Assembly (NCBI GenBank): GCA_947499075.1
Contig: CANMNA010000009.1
Coordinates: 1-44,128 of the forward strand
Direction: 5' to 3'
Length of the DNA: 44,128 nucleotides
Source of the DNA: Myxococcales bacterium
Lineage (GTDB): Bacteria > Myxococcota_A > UBA9042
The notes beneath the pieces are model-generated. The model was not told the DNA's origin and made no database searches. It was given only the letters and a program-made list of their open reading frames with translations. The first letter of the stretch is position 1, and each line of letters opens with the position of its first letter. A program made the position numbers and the translations under genes. This document shows positions 33,566 through 43,354 of this stretch, in pieces.

Positions 33566-35899
33566 TCAATTGCTGGGCGAAAGTCCACCGACGTGAAACC
33601 GCGCTGAGTCGCGTCCGACCACCCGAGTGGCCCGGTCCAGTGCTTCGACAACCACCAGATGAGCGCCGGGCGCCAAAGACCACAGCAACGGCTTGTCCGC
33701 TGGCAACGTCGCCAAGACGGCGTCGTCCATGGTCCAGCGCAGCCGCCACTGCGGATCGGGCACGCGCGCCCGCAGGGCCAACTGCTGCTGGGTATGCGGC
33801 AACGCGGGCGTGAGCAAGTAGTGGCTGCCAGGCCGCGGCTGCAGGATGGCCAATTGGCTGTGGTCATCGCTGAAAGCGTCGCTCAGGTCGGCCGCGATCG
33901 CCGGGTTGCTCAGCGCCCACGCCCGAAACTCCGGCGGCACTTGCAGGCGCGGCCCGCCGTCAGTTGCCACGTGCCAAGTGCAGCGGCCCGGCATCTGATC
34001 CGGCCGCAGCCACTCGTGGGCAGTCGGGCCACATGCCGCAGTTGCCAGCCCGCCCGACAGCGCACAGAGCCGGTGCTGCTCCAACTGCGCCGGCCGCGGC
34101 GGTCGCTGGGGCACCCCAGACCGATGCAGGCGCAGCAGCACATCGCGCAGCAGAGGCGCTGCGCCAGTGACGCCCGAGACGTCGCGCATCGGCGAACCAT
34201 CGAAATTGCCGACCCACACGCCCACGGTAAAGGCCACGGTGGCGCCGACCGCCCAATTGTCGCGAAAGCCCTTGGAGGTTCCCGTCTTTGCCGCGACCGA
34301 AAAGGGCAATTCCAGCGGTCCGCCGCGGCCAAACGCCAATTCGCGGGCGTGCGGGTCGGCCAAGATGTCGAACAATTGCCAAGCCGTCGCCGCCGAGAAT
34401 ACCGGCACAGGCACCGCGGGTAGCATCCGCCTGGCTTGGCCAGCGCTGTCTACAACCGCAGTCATCAGTTGAGGGGCCAGGAACCTGCCGGCACGGGCCA
34501 GCGTGGCGAACGCAGCGGTGAGCTCGAGCAGTGACACCTCGCCATCGCCCAGCGTCAGCGCCAACCCGTAGTGATCCGGCCGGCGGTCCAGAGAGCCAAA
34601 ACCGAGCCGGGCCAGATCGTGCAATAGCGCAGAAACGCCAATCTTGTCTAAAATCTGAACAGAGGCCAGGTTCATGCTGGAGGCCAACGCGATGCGCGCG
34701 CGCACTGGACCGTGGGCCTGCCCGCCATAGTTGCCCGGCGACCAGCTGCCCTGCGGCGTGTCGTACGTTTGGGGCAAGTCTGCCAGCAGGGTGGCTGGGC
34801 TGAAATTGCGCTCAAAAGCGGCGGCAAAGGTAAAAGGCTTGATGGTCGAGCCGGGCTGACGCAGCGCAAGCGCGCCGTTGTTGGCCCCGAGATGTGCGGC
34901 GTCGGCATAGTCGGTTGAACCAAGGAGCACGCGCACTTGCGCCGTCGCGTTGTCGATGACCACCACCGCGGCGTTGCCGACGTTGCGGTCACGCAAGCTG
35001 TGCACATGCGCTTTGGCCAGCGCCGCGACTTCTGCTTGCAGCCCGGCATCGACCGTGGTGTACACCGCCTGCGGTTGGGCCGCCATTGGCTGCCCCAGCG
35101 TGTGCAGCAGCCACTGCACCAGGTGTGGCGTGCGGTACCGACTCGGATCCGGCGCCAGTGCAATCGGCTGCGCCAAGGCGATCTGGAGTTGCGCGTCGCT
35201 GATCCAGTCCAGCCGGTGCATGCGCTGCAGTAGGCGGCGCTGGGCCGGCAGTGCGGCCGTCACGCTGCGCTGCGGATCGAGTCGCCCGGGCGAGCGCGCC
35301 AGCACCGCCATCCACGCCGCTTCGGCCACTGTCAGGTCTGCCGCCGACTTGCCCAGCCAAGCCCGCGCAGCCTGCTCGGCGCCGCGCTGCTGACCGCCGT
35401 ACGGGGCGTAGCCCAAGTACAGCTCCAGGATCTCGGGCTTGCTCAGCTGCGCCTCGAGATTGGTCGCTGCCACGGCCTCGGCAAGCTTGCCCCACAGCGT
35501 GCGCGGTCGCGGCGCTAGCCACTTGCACAGCTGCTGGGTGAGCGTCGATGCGCCCGACACCACCCTGCGCGCCGCAAGGTTTTGGCCCATAGCCCGCGCC
35601 ATCGCCAGCGGGTCCACGCCGAAGTGGTCCCAAAACTGCTGGTCCTCTAGGGCCAGCGTCGCGGTCACCAAGTGCGGCGAGATGTCGGCCAGCTTGGCCG
35701 GACGATGCCACGTCGCCGCCGTCGCGGTCAGCGCCTGCAGCACCCGGCCCTCGCGGTCGTAGATCCGGGTGACGCCAAAGCGCTGGTGCAGCGTCTCTTG
35801 CAGGTGTTCAGGCCCGAGCAAGCCGGCGCGGAACGTCAGCCACAACAAGGCGATTGCGAGCGTTGTCGCGCCGAACCAGCGGAGGCGTCGCCCGGTCAT
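33566..35899 (-). CDS. pbpC: Penicillin-binding protein 1C
   Basis: The product is 777 residues, the usual PbpC length. One N-terminal membrane anchor is present (about 10-25). The glycosyltransferase domain (about 45-220) has E-D-Q-Q-F-W-D-H-F-G-V-D-P (85-97) and S-G-A-S-T-L-T-Q-Q-L (115-124). The transpeptidase domain (about 300-570) has Ser351-T-I-Lys354, S-M-N (408-410) and K-T-G-T-S (538-542), so both activities should be intact. The C-terminal 120 residues correspond to the BiPBP_C domain. It acts in peptidoglycan synthesis. It starts 6 bases after the stop of the alpha-2-macroglobulin gene, as in the yfhM-pbpC pair of enterobacteria. Confidence 0.95.
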   Translation of the reverse strand: MTGRRLRWFGATTLAIALLWLTFRAGLLGPEHLQETLHQRFGVTRIYDREGRVLQALTATAATWHRPAKLADISPHLVTATLALEDQQFWDHFGVDPLAMARAMGQNLAARRVVSGASTLTQQLCKWLAPRPRTLWGKLAEAVAATNLEAQLSKPEILELYLGYAPYGGQQRGAEQAARAWLGKSAADLTVAEAAWMAVLARSPGRLDPQRSVTAALPAQRRLLQRMHRLDWISDAQLQIALAQPIALAPDPSRYRTPHLVQWLLHTLGQPMAAQPQAVYTTVDAGLQAEVAALAKAHVHSLRDRNVGNAAVVVIDNATAQVRVLLGSTDYADAAHLGANNGALALRQPGSTIKPFTFAAAFERNFSPATLLADLPQTYDTPQGSWSPGNYGGQAHGPVRARIALASSMNLASVQILDKIGVSALLHDLARLGFGSLDRRPDHYGLALTLGDGEVSLLELTAAFATLARAGRFLAPQLMTAVVDSAGQARRMLPAVPVPVFSAATAWQLFDILADPHARELAFGRGGPLELPFSVAAKTGTSKGFRDNWAVGATVAFTVGVWVGNFDGSPMRDVSGVTGAAPLLRDVLLRLHRSGVPQRPPRPAQLEQHRLCALSGGLATAACGPTAHEWLRPDQMPGRCTWHVATDGGPRLQVPPEFRAWALSNPAIAADLSDAFSDDHSQLAILQPRPGSHYLLTPALPHTQQQLALRARVPDPQWRLRWTMDDAVLATLPADKPLLWSLAPGAHLVVVEALDRATRVVGRDSARFHVGGLSPSN

Positions 35900-35905
35900 G
35901 CCCTG

Positions 35906-38900
35906 CTATCGGACAGTGAGGCGATTGGGTCCCGACGAGCCTAACACCTCAGGCGCGTACATCGCTTCGGCTTTTGCGCCACGGCCCAAGAAATTACCGC
36001 GCACTGCGGCACGGGCAGCGTAGGTGTACACGTGCGGTCCTGCGGCCATGTGGTCGATAAACCAGCGCACTTGCCGGCCTGCCAACTCGCTGTGGCTGGC
36101 GTCGTTGACAGACCGCCGCTCGCGCGCGTTGCCTGTGACGTCGACATCTTTGCCGAGCAGCTTGGCCGCAAACGCGCTCAACTGGTGCTGGACTGCCAGC
36201 GAGCTGGCCCGCAGCGCAAAATCCGTGGGCTCCAAGCCTGCCGGCAGCTGATCGACCAGCGCCACGTCGTGCCGGTCGCGGTCGGACATCACCACCACCG
36301 CCACCAGCAGCGTGGTGCCCCGAGTCAGATCCGTGCTGGCCCGCTCGCCCGACTCGAGGTAGACCAATCGCTGCACAAAAAAGCCTGCGTTGCGAGCCAC
36401 TTCCGCGTCCGCTTGCAGCGCATAGGTGTACCGCACACTGTAGTGCAGCTGGCCAGGCCCTTGTTTGGTCACCACGACCGGCAAAAGCCCGGCAGCGAGG
36501 GCGCTCTCGGGCACCTGCAGCACCAGCGGATCGACCGATCGCGCCTTGAGCGTGCCGCCACCCACCGGCTTGTCGCCGACCAGCACGCTGACCTGCTGAT
36601 CGCCGGTCGCCGTGTCCAAACCTTGCATCCACGCGCCCAAGCCGCGCAGCGCCCACGCGTTGTCCTGGGTCGTGCCCCAGCGGTCGTCGTGGCGCTGATC
36701 CAGCAGCCAGCGGGCCAGCCGCACAGCGAGCGGGTGGTCGGGTGTCAATTGGACCAGGACATGCAAAAGCAGCGCATTGGTCCGCACCGGCGTCGCCCAC
36801 GGCGCATCGACACCATTGGCCCCTGCCCAGTGCGCCGTCGCAGTGTCGATGTGCACGGCGCGCGTCAGCTCTTCGACAATCGTCTTGGCCTGAGCAACGC
36901 CCTGGGCGCCCGCCGCTGCCGCAGCTTCAGCGACCAGCAACTGATCATCTGGCGACAGCGTGGTGCGCTGCGCAAAAAGCTGGTCGATGTCGCCTGCTGC
37001 TGGCTGACCCAAAGCCGATAGTGTCGCCACAATCTGGGCCCGGGTGCTGGGATCCGCTTGGCCTTGCGATGCATCTCCTTGTCGCTCTTCCTCGCTAGCA
37101 GGCCTGGTGGTGGCCGTCGCAGACAAACTCGCCCGCAAGAGCGCAGCACTGTCCTTGAGGAACACCTCGTCTACCGCCAACCCAGCTTGCTTGGCCTCGT
37201 GCAGCAACCGCAGCGCCCACGCCGTCGCCAACAGATGCGGTTGGTCGCCACCTGGCCACAGCGCCAGCGCACCTTGGGTGCCGACCCGGTTGAGCATGAG
37301 CTTGTCGATGGCCTGCTGCGCCCGCTCGCGCCCGACTTTGTGTTGGTCTGGCACAACGGCATAGTGCTTGGCCAACCGTTCCGTCCACAGAAAGGCTTGC
37401 AACTGGGACGCCAATTGTTCAGTGCATCCATACGGGTACTGCATCAGCCACTGCAGCGACCCGCGCAGGCCTGCAAGTGCCGTGGGCGAAAGTGCAACCT
37501 CTAGACCGCCGATGCCCGGCCGCGCCTGCGCCGACTTCTGGATCGCCTCGCGCACGCTCTGGTCGGTCTGGCCCCACGTCGCCACCGACTCGGTCGGCGC
37601 CGAATCCACGATCTCGACCGGTTCGACCACGCCGTCTTGCTCCGCACCCGCTTGGACCCGAACTTGTACCTGCACCGTGCCAGGCACAGTGGCGCGGGCG
37701 CGAAAGGTCAGCTCGGCGCTGGCATTTTCCTGCAGCGCAAAGGGCATCTGCGCCGGGCCCACCAGCGTCATCGCGCCGGTTGTCGCCGTCAGTTGCGCGG
37801 TACCCACACCCTGGAGCGGCCCTTTGCTGCGGTTGCGCACCGCCAGTGCAATCTCAAACTCGTCGCCGACATGGACCTTCTTGGGCCAGGTTGTCAGCAA
37901 CATCAGCGGTTTGTCGACGGCAATCGTGGTCTGGCCACTGCCGAGCGCTTCAGGACCTGCCACCGCCACCGCCATCAGCCGAAACGCTGTCAGGTTGTCC
38001 GGCAGCTTGAACTTGGCGGTCGCTTTGCCCTGGGCATCGACCACGACATTGGGCAGCCAGACCGCGACATCTTTGAAATTGCCGCGCAATGACGCACCGC
38101 CGCCACCGTCTTCGCCTTTCTCTTCGCCGACTTTGCCCTTGATGAGCGAGCTGATCTGGGCCAGATTGTGCACCCCCAATGCGACGGGTGCGTACAGCGC
38201 CTGGATCGGATCGGGCAGTGTCTGCCCGGACAGCGCCATGACGCCCTCATCGACCGCCCACAGCACGACTTCGCCCGCGCGCGGTTGCCCGTGCTGGTCG
38301 GAGACGGTCAGGTCGACTGTGACTTCATCACCCGGACGGTACTGGCTTTTGGCCGTAGAGACTTGGACCTTGAGTTGCCGATCCGCGACCGCGACCGCGA
38401 TCTTGGCATAACCAAGCTGGAGCGCTGGCGCAGCGGCGTCTGGCAGACCGACCGCAGCCGGTCCGCTGCGGCCCTGAAAAAGCGCGATGCCCACGTAAAA
38501 GTTGGGCACATGCCGCGGCTCAATGGTGATCTCGAGCGTGGGCGCGGCGTCGTCAAGGCGCACCATCCGGGTCCGCATGACACCGTCGCGCTCTTCGGTG
38601 ACCAGCGCCGTGGCCCCCCGCTTGGCATTCTTAATTAATATCGTGGCCTTATCGCCGACTTTGTAGCTCTTCTGGTCGGGCACCAGGGTCTCGCTCTCGC
38701 GTTCGCCCTGGGCCCAATGGGCCTGATCCGCGCCGATGACATAAACCTGGGTCATCGCCCGCGATTTCTTGCCGCCGTCGTCGGTCGCCGTCAGCACAAT
38801 CCGGTGGTCACCTGGGTCGCGCGTGACCACCGAGCACGTCACCGGCGCCAGCCCTGACGTGTGGATGCATCCGCCGAGGTCGGTCTCTTTGAGCTCAGTG

Positions 38901-41728
38901 CGCCACTGCAGCGTGCCGCCGATGCCCACTTCGCGCACTTGCAGGTACTCGCGCCGGATCACCCGCGCAACGAGCTTGGCGCCAGCTACCAGCTTGCCGG
39001 CGTGATCCGTCGCAATCATCTGGAAGACCGCCGGATCTCCTGCCGGGGTCATCAGCGACTTGTAGGCAATACCGCCGTGGACGTGGCTGGGATGGACCCA
39101 GGTCTGGGTCGCCTGCGACACCGTCTGATCGTTGGGATCGTGCGCCGTCAGCTCCAGCTGCAGCGGTATCGACTCGGTGACGGTACTTTGCGCGGTGGGC
39201 ACTTGCAGTGCCAGCTTGCCCTTGGCATCGAGCCGGGCCTTGGCCTGGTGATCAAAGCGATTCTTCTTGTCGTACAGCTCGCCCCAGTCCAGGCCGCCAA
39301 ACACGTAGTCGGGCCACCCAGCAGGCTCAAACGTCGTCGCCCGACCTGAGACGGCCAGCGATGCTGGGGCATTGGCCAGCGGACCGCCGCTGTAGTACCC
39401 CGCGTGGCCGGTCAGGGTGATCACGTCGCCGATCACGTGATGCTTATCCGTCACTGCGACTTGCATCGCAAACTTGGGAGTTCGGTACTCGCGCACGCCA
39501 AACTCACTGCTCAGCACGATTTCGCCCAGTTCGGCCCGCAGGCTGTAGTCGCCGTATCCGGTACCGCTGGGCAGCGGCCACGCGCCGTCAAAGCCGCCAT
39601 GGGCCGACAGAATTGCCGTCAGCTTGGCTGCGCTGCGCCCGCGCGGATCGGTGATCGCGATGGTCACTGCGGTGCCGGGCTTGACCAACGCGATGCCCGC
39701 CGCGCCAATGTTGCGCACGATGCCTTTGAAGCGAACGGTCTCGCCTTGCCGGTACAGGGTCTTGTCGCTAAAGAGCAGGCCGCGGCCGGCACCCTCGCCC
39801 TCGCTGTAGCGCCAGCGGTGGCCGATGTCGGACATCGCGCTCAACTGCAGAAAGGTCCAATCGTCGCTCTTGCTGGCGATGACGACGTGCTTGGGCCGCG
39901 CCGGGCCTTGATCCGCCTCACCCTGGTCGCCGTGGCCGCGCCAGGAGAATTCGCGCGCGCTGGGGTCCAGATCGCTGGGCCCGGTGGCCAAGCCATCGGC
40001 GTTGGTTGCGCCGTGCCAGATTTCGCGGCCGTTGTCCTCGTACACCGACAAGCTGACGCCGGCCACCGGTAGCCCCGTCTTGTAGCTGGTGACCCAAAAC
40101 ACGCTGGTGCCCGGTCCAGCTTTGACCAACACGTGCAAGTCTGTGATACGGTAAACTTTATGCTCCGGAAACTGCGTATCCGCGGCACCCTTGCCGGCGA
40201 TCTCGAGCACAAATGCGCCGGTCTTGCCGACGCCCGCTACCGCCGGATCCAACTCGATGACCCGACGCTCATCGCGGTCGACTTCGCGGGTCGGCGCCAG
40301 CGCTAGCGGTACACTGAAGTCGAGCGGGCTGACCGCCGGCTTGGGCTTGGGTGGGCCAAGAGCCGGCGAGTCTGCCAGCGCATGGAGCACTTGGAGCAAA
40401 TTGGTCCGCGTCAGCGGCATCGCCCGGGCCCGCAGGTCGGTCACGTTGCGCACTAGCAGCGCCAATCGGTGCGGCGCCACGTCGCGTTCAAAGACATCGC
40501 CCTCGACCAGCACTGTGATTGCCGGCGCGCGATGGCCCATCGTCACCTGGGCGCGATAGGGGCTGGTCAGCTTTTGCCCGTGGACATCCTCTAGCCCTGG
40601 CGTGACCTCGATGGTGTAGACCGTCTCCGGTTGCCACAGCCCGCGGCGGGTGGCGGTCTCTGGCGTGCCTGGAGGCCACGTGCCCGAAAATGAACAGCTG
40701 GCGCCCCAACACCGGGCATCCAGGCCAGGCACCGCGGGGGTGATCTTGAAGTGCGCCGCCCCCGCCAAGTTCTTGAGCGGCGCCGCGATATACTTGTTCT
40801 GGGCTTGCTTGAGGTGATTGTTGAAATTGACGTGAATCGGCGCCCACATGTCAGGATCGCACACCGGCTGGTCGCATCCGGCACTGACAACTTGGAGCGG
40901 TCCCAGCGTGGTGAAGTCCAGCCGGAACGGCGCGCGCGACACCTCCGGACCGTGCAAGCTCTTGATGCCCGGCGACAGGATCAACGCCACGCTGGCTTCA
41001 TCGGGCAGGCGTTGCTGGGGCGTGAGCACGATCAGGCGCCCTGGCCCAGCCGGCTCGCGCTGGTCGGGCTGATCTGCAAACGCGACCATGTCCTCCGGTT
41101 CACCCACCCGCGCGTGCAGCGCGGGCATGGTCAGCGCCCCCGATTCGAGGTGCGCAGCCGCCTGCACGCTGGCCGCGTCCACCGGTTGATCAAAGCGCAA
41201 GTAGATCTTGGTACCGGCCGACACCTCGCGACCACCCTGGGCCGGCGCGCTGCCGACCACTTGGGCTGGCGCTGTACGAAATGTCCAGCTATGTGGCAAA
41301 GTTGACTTGCCAGAGAGCGCTGTCAGTGCAGCCACCTTGACGGTATAAGTTGTCGCACCCCGCAACGGCGCGGCCGGCCAAAACCCCAGCGTCGTCGTGC
41401 CCATCCAGCGCGCGGTTAGCGGCGTCGGTGGGTCGACCTGAACTTGGGTCGCAGCCATCGCTTCATCCACCGCCGCCACGGCAACCATGGGCTGGTTGAA
41501 GGCCACCGCGCCCATCGCCGGCCGATCGACGTCGCCGCGCGGCATCGCAAAAGTGACCGTCAGCTCGCCGGGGGTTTGTACCGCTAGTGGTGCCGCGGGT
41601 GACGTCACCGCCGGCGGTCGATCAGGTGCAGGCGGCGCCTGCTTATTGCATGCGACAATCAGTGTCGCACAAAAACCGACGACAATCGGCACAAGCGCGG
41701 CGGACGCTGCAGTGTTGCGGGGGCTCAT
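35906..41728 (-). CDS. Bacterial alpha-2-macroglobulin lipoprotein
   Basis: The product is 1940 residues. GAGGT precedes ATG 41728. It has a lipoprotein signal (L-I-V-A-C, Cys27) and a Pro-rich linker, then a series of beta-sandwich (MG) domains to about residue 1350. The thioester sits at P-Y-G-C-T-E-Q (about 1430-1437), followed by the alpha/alpha-toroid helices and a final MG-type domain. Proteins of this type trap attacking proteases in the periplasm through the reactive thioester, and together with PBP1C are thought to protect and repair the wall after envelope breach. The large size is near the upper end of the family. It is first in a two-gene operon with pbpC. Confidence 0.93.
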   Translation of the reverse strand: MSPRNTAASAALVPIVVGFCATLIVACNKQAPPAPDRPPAVTSPAAPLAVQTPGELTVTFAMPRGDVDRPAMGAVAFNQPMVAVAAVDEAMAATQVQVDPPTPLTARWMGTTTLGFWPAAPLRGATTYTVKVAALTALSGKSTLPHSWTFRTAPAQVVGSAPAQGGREVSAGTKIYLRFDQPVDAASVQAAAHLESGALTMPALHARVGEPEDMVAFADQPDQREPAGPGRLIVLTPQQRLPDEASVALILSPGIKSLHGPEVSRAPFRLDFTTLGPLQVVSAGCDQPVCDPDMWAPIHVNFNNHLKQAQNKYIAAPLKNLAGAAHFKITPAVPGLDARCWGASCSFSGTWPPGTPETATRRGLWQPETVYTIEVTPGLEDVHGQKLTSPYRAQVTMGHRAPAITVLVEGDVFERDVAPHRLALLVRNVTDLRARAMPLTRTNLLQVLHALADSPALGPPKPKPAVSPLDFSVPLALAPTREVDRDERRVIELDPAVAGVGKTGAFVLEIAGKGAADTQFPEHKVYRITDLHVLVKAGPGTSVFWVTSYKTGLPVAGVSLSVYEDNGREIWHGATNADGLATGPSDLDPSAREFSWRGHGDQGEADQGPARPKHVVIASKSDDWTFLQLSAMSDIGHRWRYSEGEGAGRGLLFSDKTLYRQGETVRFKGIVRNIGAAGIALVKPGTAVTIAITDPRGRSAAKLTAILSAHGGFDGAWPLPSGTGYGDYSLRAELGEIVLSSEFGVREYRTPKFAMQVAVTDKHHVIGDVITLTGHAGYYSGGPLANAPASLAVSGRATTFEPAGWPDYVFGGLDWGELYDKKNRFDHQAKARLDAKGKLALQVPTAQSTVTESIPLQLELTAHDPNDQTVSQATQTWVHPSHVHGGIAYKSLMTPAGDPAVFQMIATDHAGKLVAGAKLVARVIRREYLQVREVGIGGTLQWRTELKETDLGGCIHTSGLAPVTCSVVTRDPGDHRIVLTATDDGGKKSRAMTQVYVIGADQAHWAQGERESETLVPDQKSYKVGDKATILIKNAKRGATALVTEERDGVMRTRMVRLDDAAPTLEITIEPRHVPNFYVGIALFQGRSGPAAVGLPDAAAPALQLGYAKIAVAVADRQLKVQVSTAKSQYRPGDEVTVDLTVSDQHGQPRAGEVVLWAVDEGVMALSGQTLPDPIQALYAPVALGVHNLAQISSLIKGKVGEEKGEDGGGGASLRGNFKDVAVWLPNVVVDAQGKATAKFKLPDNLTAFRLMAVAVAGPEALGSGQTTIAVDKPLMLLTTWPKKVHVGDEFEIALAVRNRSKGPLQGVGTAQLTATTGAMTLVGPAQMPFALQENASAELTFRARATVPGTVQVQVRVQAGAEQDGVVEPVEIVDSAPTESVATWGQTDQSVREAIQKSAQARPGIGGLEVALSPTALAGLRGSLQWLMQYPYGCTEQLASQLQAFLWTERLAKHYAVVPDQHKVGRERAQQAIDKLMLNRVGTQGALALWPGGDQPHLLATAWALRLLHEAKQAGLAVDEVFLKDSAALLRASLSATATTRPASEEERQGDASQGQADPSTRAQIVATLSALGQPAAGDIDQLFAQRTTLSPDDQLLVAEAAAAAGAQGVAQAKTIVEELTRAVHIDTATAHWAGANGVDAPWATPVRTNALLLHVLVQLTPDHPLAVRLARWLLDQRHDDRWGTTQDNAWALRGLGAWMQGLDTATGDQQVSVLVGDKPVGGGTLKARSVDPLVLQVPESALAAGLLPVVVTKQGPGQLHYSVRYTYALQADAEVARNAGFFVQRLVYLESGERASTDLTRGTTLLVAVVVMSDRDRHDVALVDQLPAGLEPTDFALRASSLAVQHQLSAFAAKLLGKDVDVTGNARERRSVNDASHSELAGRQVRWFIDHMAAGPHVYTYAARAAVRGNFLGRGAKAEAMYAPEVLGSSGPNRLTVR

Positions 41729-41895
41729 GGTGACCTCGAATGGCGGATCCGCCTGCGGTGAGCAGCCGGTAACGCCGAACAGACGTCCAGATTCACGCCG
41801 TCTGACATCGGTGGTAGATTACGTCAACCTGGCCGCGGTGAAAACCAGTCAGCATCACCCTTTGGCCCAACCGCCGCAGTTTTTTGGCCCAAGAC

Positions 41896-41933
41896 TTGAC
41901 AGCGCGACGGACATACCTGAACATCTGTTTAGT
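41896..41933 (+). promoter_or_regulatory. recA promoter with LexA-box-like palindrome
   Basis: TTGACA (41896-41901) is followed after 15 bases by CTGAACATCTGTTTAGT (41917-41933). Its core is a palindrome, CTGAACA-TC-TGTTTAG, with one mismatch. It agrees at 15 of 17 positions with the Myxococcus LexA-box consensus CTRHAMRYBYGTTCAGS as I remember it. It covers the expected -10 region, where a repressor would block transcription. The rest of the 300-base gap holds nothing else recognisable, apart from AGGAG before the recA ATG. Confidence 0.65.
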
Positions 41934-42029
41934 CCCGATGGCACGGCGCCACAACGGACGTTGCAAGCACCCTGAGCACACTCAGCACTTCACATCGCAC
42001 CCACCACTTCGTTCTACAGGAGTTTCATT

Positions 42030-43130
42030 ATGTCGCGCACCAAGAAGGATATCTCAGAGCCCGTTTCCCAACACAGCGACGGCGCCGCCAAGCAGGCCGC
42101 CATCACCACAGCGCTTGCTAGCATTGAGCGGGCGTTTGGCAAGGGCGCGATGGTGCGCCTGGGCGATCAGGACGCGGCGTTTAACGATCTGCAGGTCATC
42201 CCGTCGGGCTCGATTGGCCTCGACATTGCCTTGGGCGTGGGCGGCTACCCGCGCGGACGCATCGTCGAGGTGTTCGGTCCCGAATCGAGCGGCAAGACGA
42301 CGCTGGCGCTGCACGTGATCGCCCAGTCGCAAATTCTGGGCGGCATTGCCGCGTTCGTCGATGCTGAGCACGCGCTCGATGTCAGCTATGCCCGGCGGCT
42401 GGGCGTGCGGACCGACGACTTGCTGGTCAGCCAGCCCGACACCGGCGAGCAAGCGCTGGAAATTGTCGACACCTTGGTGCGCTCGGGTGCGGTCGACGTC
42501 ATCGTGATTGACTCGGTGGCGGCGCTGGTGCCCAAGGCCGAAATCGAAGGCGCGATGGGCGACAGCCAGGTGGGCTCGCAAGCGCGGCTGATGTCGCAGG
42601 CGCTGCGCAAGCTGACCGCCAGCATCAGCAAGTCCAACTGCATCGTGGTGTTCATCAATCAGCTGCGCATGAAGATTGGCGTGATGTTTGGCAATCCTGA
42701 GACGACCACCGGTGGCAATGCCCTGAAGTTCTACGCGTCGCTGCGGCTGGACGTGCGGCGGGTCGGCGCCCTGAAGTCGGGCGAAGACAACATCGGCAAC
42801 CGCACCCGCGTCAAGGTCGTCAAGAACAAGGTGGCGCCGCCGTTCAAGCAGGTCGAGTTCGACATTCTGTACGGCGAGGGCATTTGCTCGGCGGGCGACC
42901 TCATCGACACCGCGGTCGAGATGGGCATCATCGACAAGATGGGCGCGTGGTACAGCATGGACGGCGAGCGCATGGGCCAGGGCCGCGAGAAGGTGCGGCA
43001 GTCGCTCAAGGACAACCCCGAGTTGTTCGACAAGATCGACCGCAGGGTGCGCGAGGTTGCGTTCACCGCCGATGGCCATGTGTCGGCGGCGGCCAGTGGC
43101 ATCGCCTCGACTGTGATTGCCGAGGGCTAG
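42030..43130 (+). CDS. recA: Recombinase RecA
   Basis: The product is 366 residues. It forms filaments on single-stranded DNA, drives strand exchange and stimulates LexA self-cleavage. Walker A is G-P-E-S-S-G-K-T-T (83-91); [17 protein letters not shown] (Walker B) and the L2 loop [12 protein letters not shown] are all present. The N terminus is extended by about 15 residues relative to E. coli RecA. AGGAG lies 8-9 bases before ATG 42030. The C-terminal acidic tail is short and ends I-A-E-G. Regulation by SOS is likely from the upstream palindrome. It is monocistronic: no recX follows. Confidence 0.97.
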   Translation: MSRTKKDISEPVSQHSDGAAKQAAITTALASIERAFGKGAMVRLGDQDAAFNDLQVIPSGSIGLDIALGVGGYPRGRIVEVFGPESSGKTTLALHVIAQSQILGGIAAFVDAEHALDVSYARRLGVRTDDLLVSQPDTGEQALEIVDTLVRSGAVDVIVIDSVAALVPKAEIEGAMGDSQVGSQARLMSQALRKLTASISKSNCIVVFINQLRMKIGVMFGNPETTTGGNALKFYASLRLDVRRVGALKSGEDNIGNRTRVKVVKNKVAPPFKQVEFDILYGEGICSAGDLIDTAVEMGIIDKMGAWYSMDGERMGQGREKVRQSLKDNPELFDKIDRRVREVAFTADGHVSAAASGIASTVIAEG

Positions 43131-43170
43131 TCTGCGGAAAAGTTGCGATTTCTTAGGTGCCACAGGGAGT

Positions 43171-43193
43171 TGAACAAAGGGTGCGCTTGTTCA
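43171..43193 (+). repeat. TGAACAAAGGGTGCG motif, copy h, perfect hairpin
   Basis: TGAACAA (43171-43177) pairs perfectly with TTGTTCA (43187-43193) around a 9-base loop, AGGGTGCGC. It is 41 bases past the recA stop and is the cleanest palindromic form of the motif. Confidence 0.8.
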
Positions 43194-43220
43194 GGCGCTT
43201 GCCTAGGCTCGCCGCCGGAG

Positions 43221-43280
43221 AGGTCTTGAACACGAGCGACAGGTCCTGAACCCAGGGAAAGTGGTTTTGAACATCGGGCG
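43221..43280 (+). repeat. Three direct repeats, YTGAAC at about 20-bp spacing
   Basis: AGGTCTTGAAC (43221), AGGTCCTGAAC (43241) and a weaker GTGGTTTTGAAC (43261) recur at 20 and 21 bases, about two helical turns. They lie between recA and the OPT gene start and could be binding sites for a regulator of the OPT gene. Confidence 0.5.
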
Positions 43281-43354
43281 TGTCCGCGGTTGCCAAATCG
43301 CGTCGCCCTCGCCACCATCGCCCGGTCGCGACGCTGCGACGCGACTGGGTGCCC

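Noticed and set aside
12401..43193. The dispersed motif as LexA boxes
   Set aside because: Copies share TTGTTCA with such boxes but match the 17-bp consensus poorly and mostly lie after genes, not at promoters.
12401..43193. The dispersed motif as integron attC sites
   Set aside because: GTTGAAC fits the GTTRRRY core, but half of the copies lack the GTT, there is no second paired core at the right spacing, and no integrase is present.
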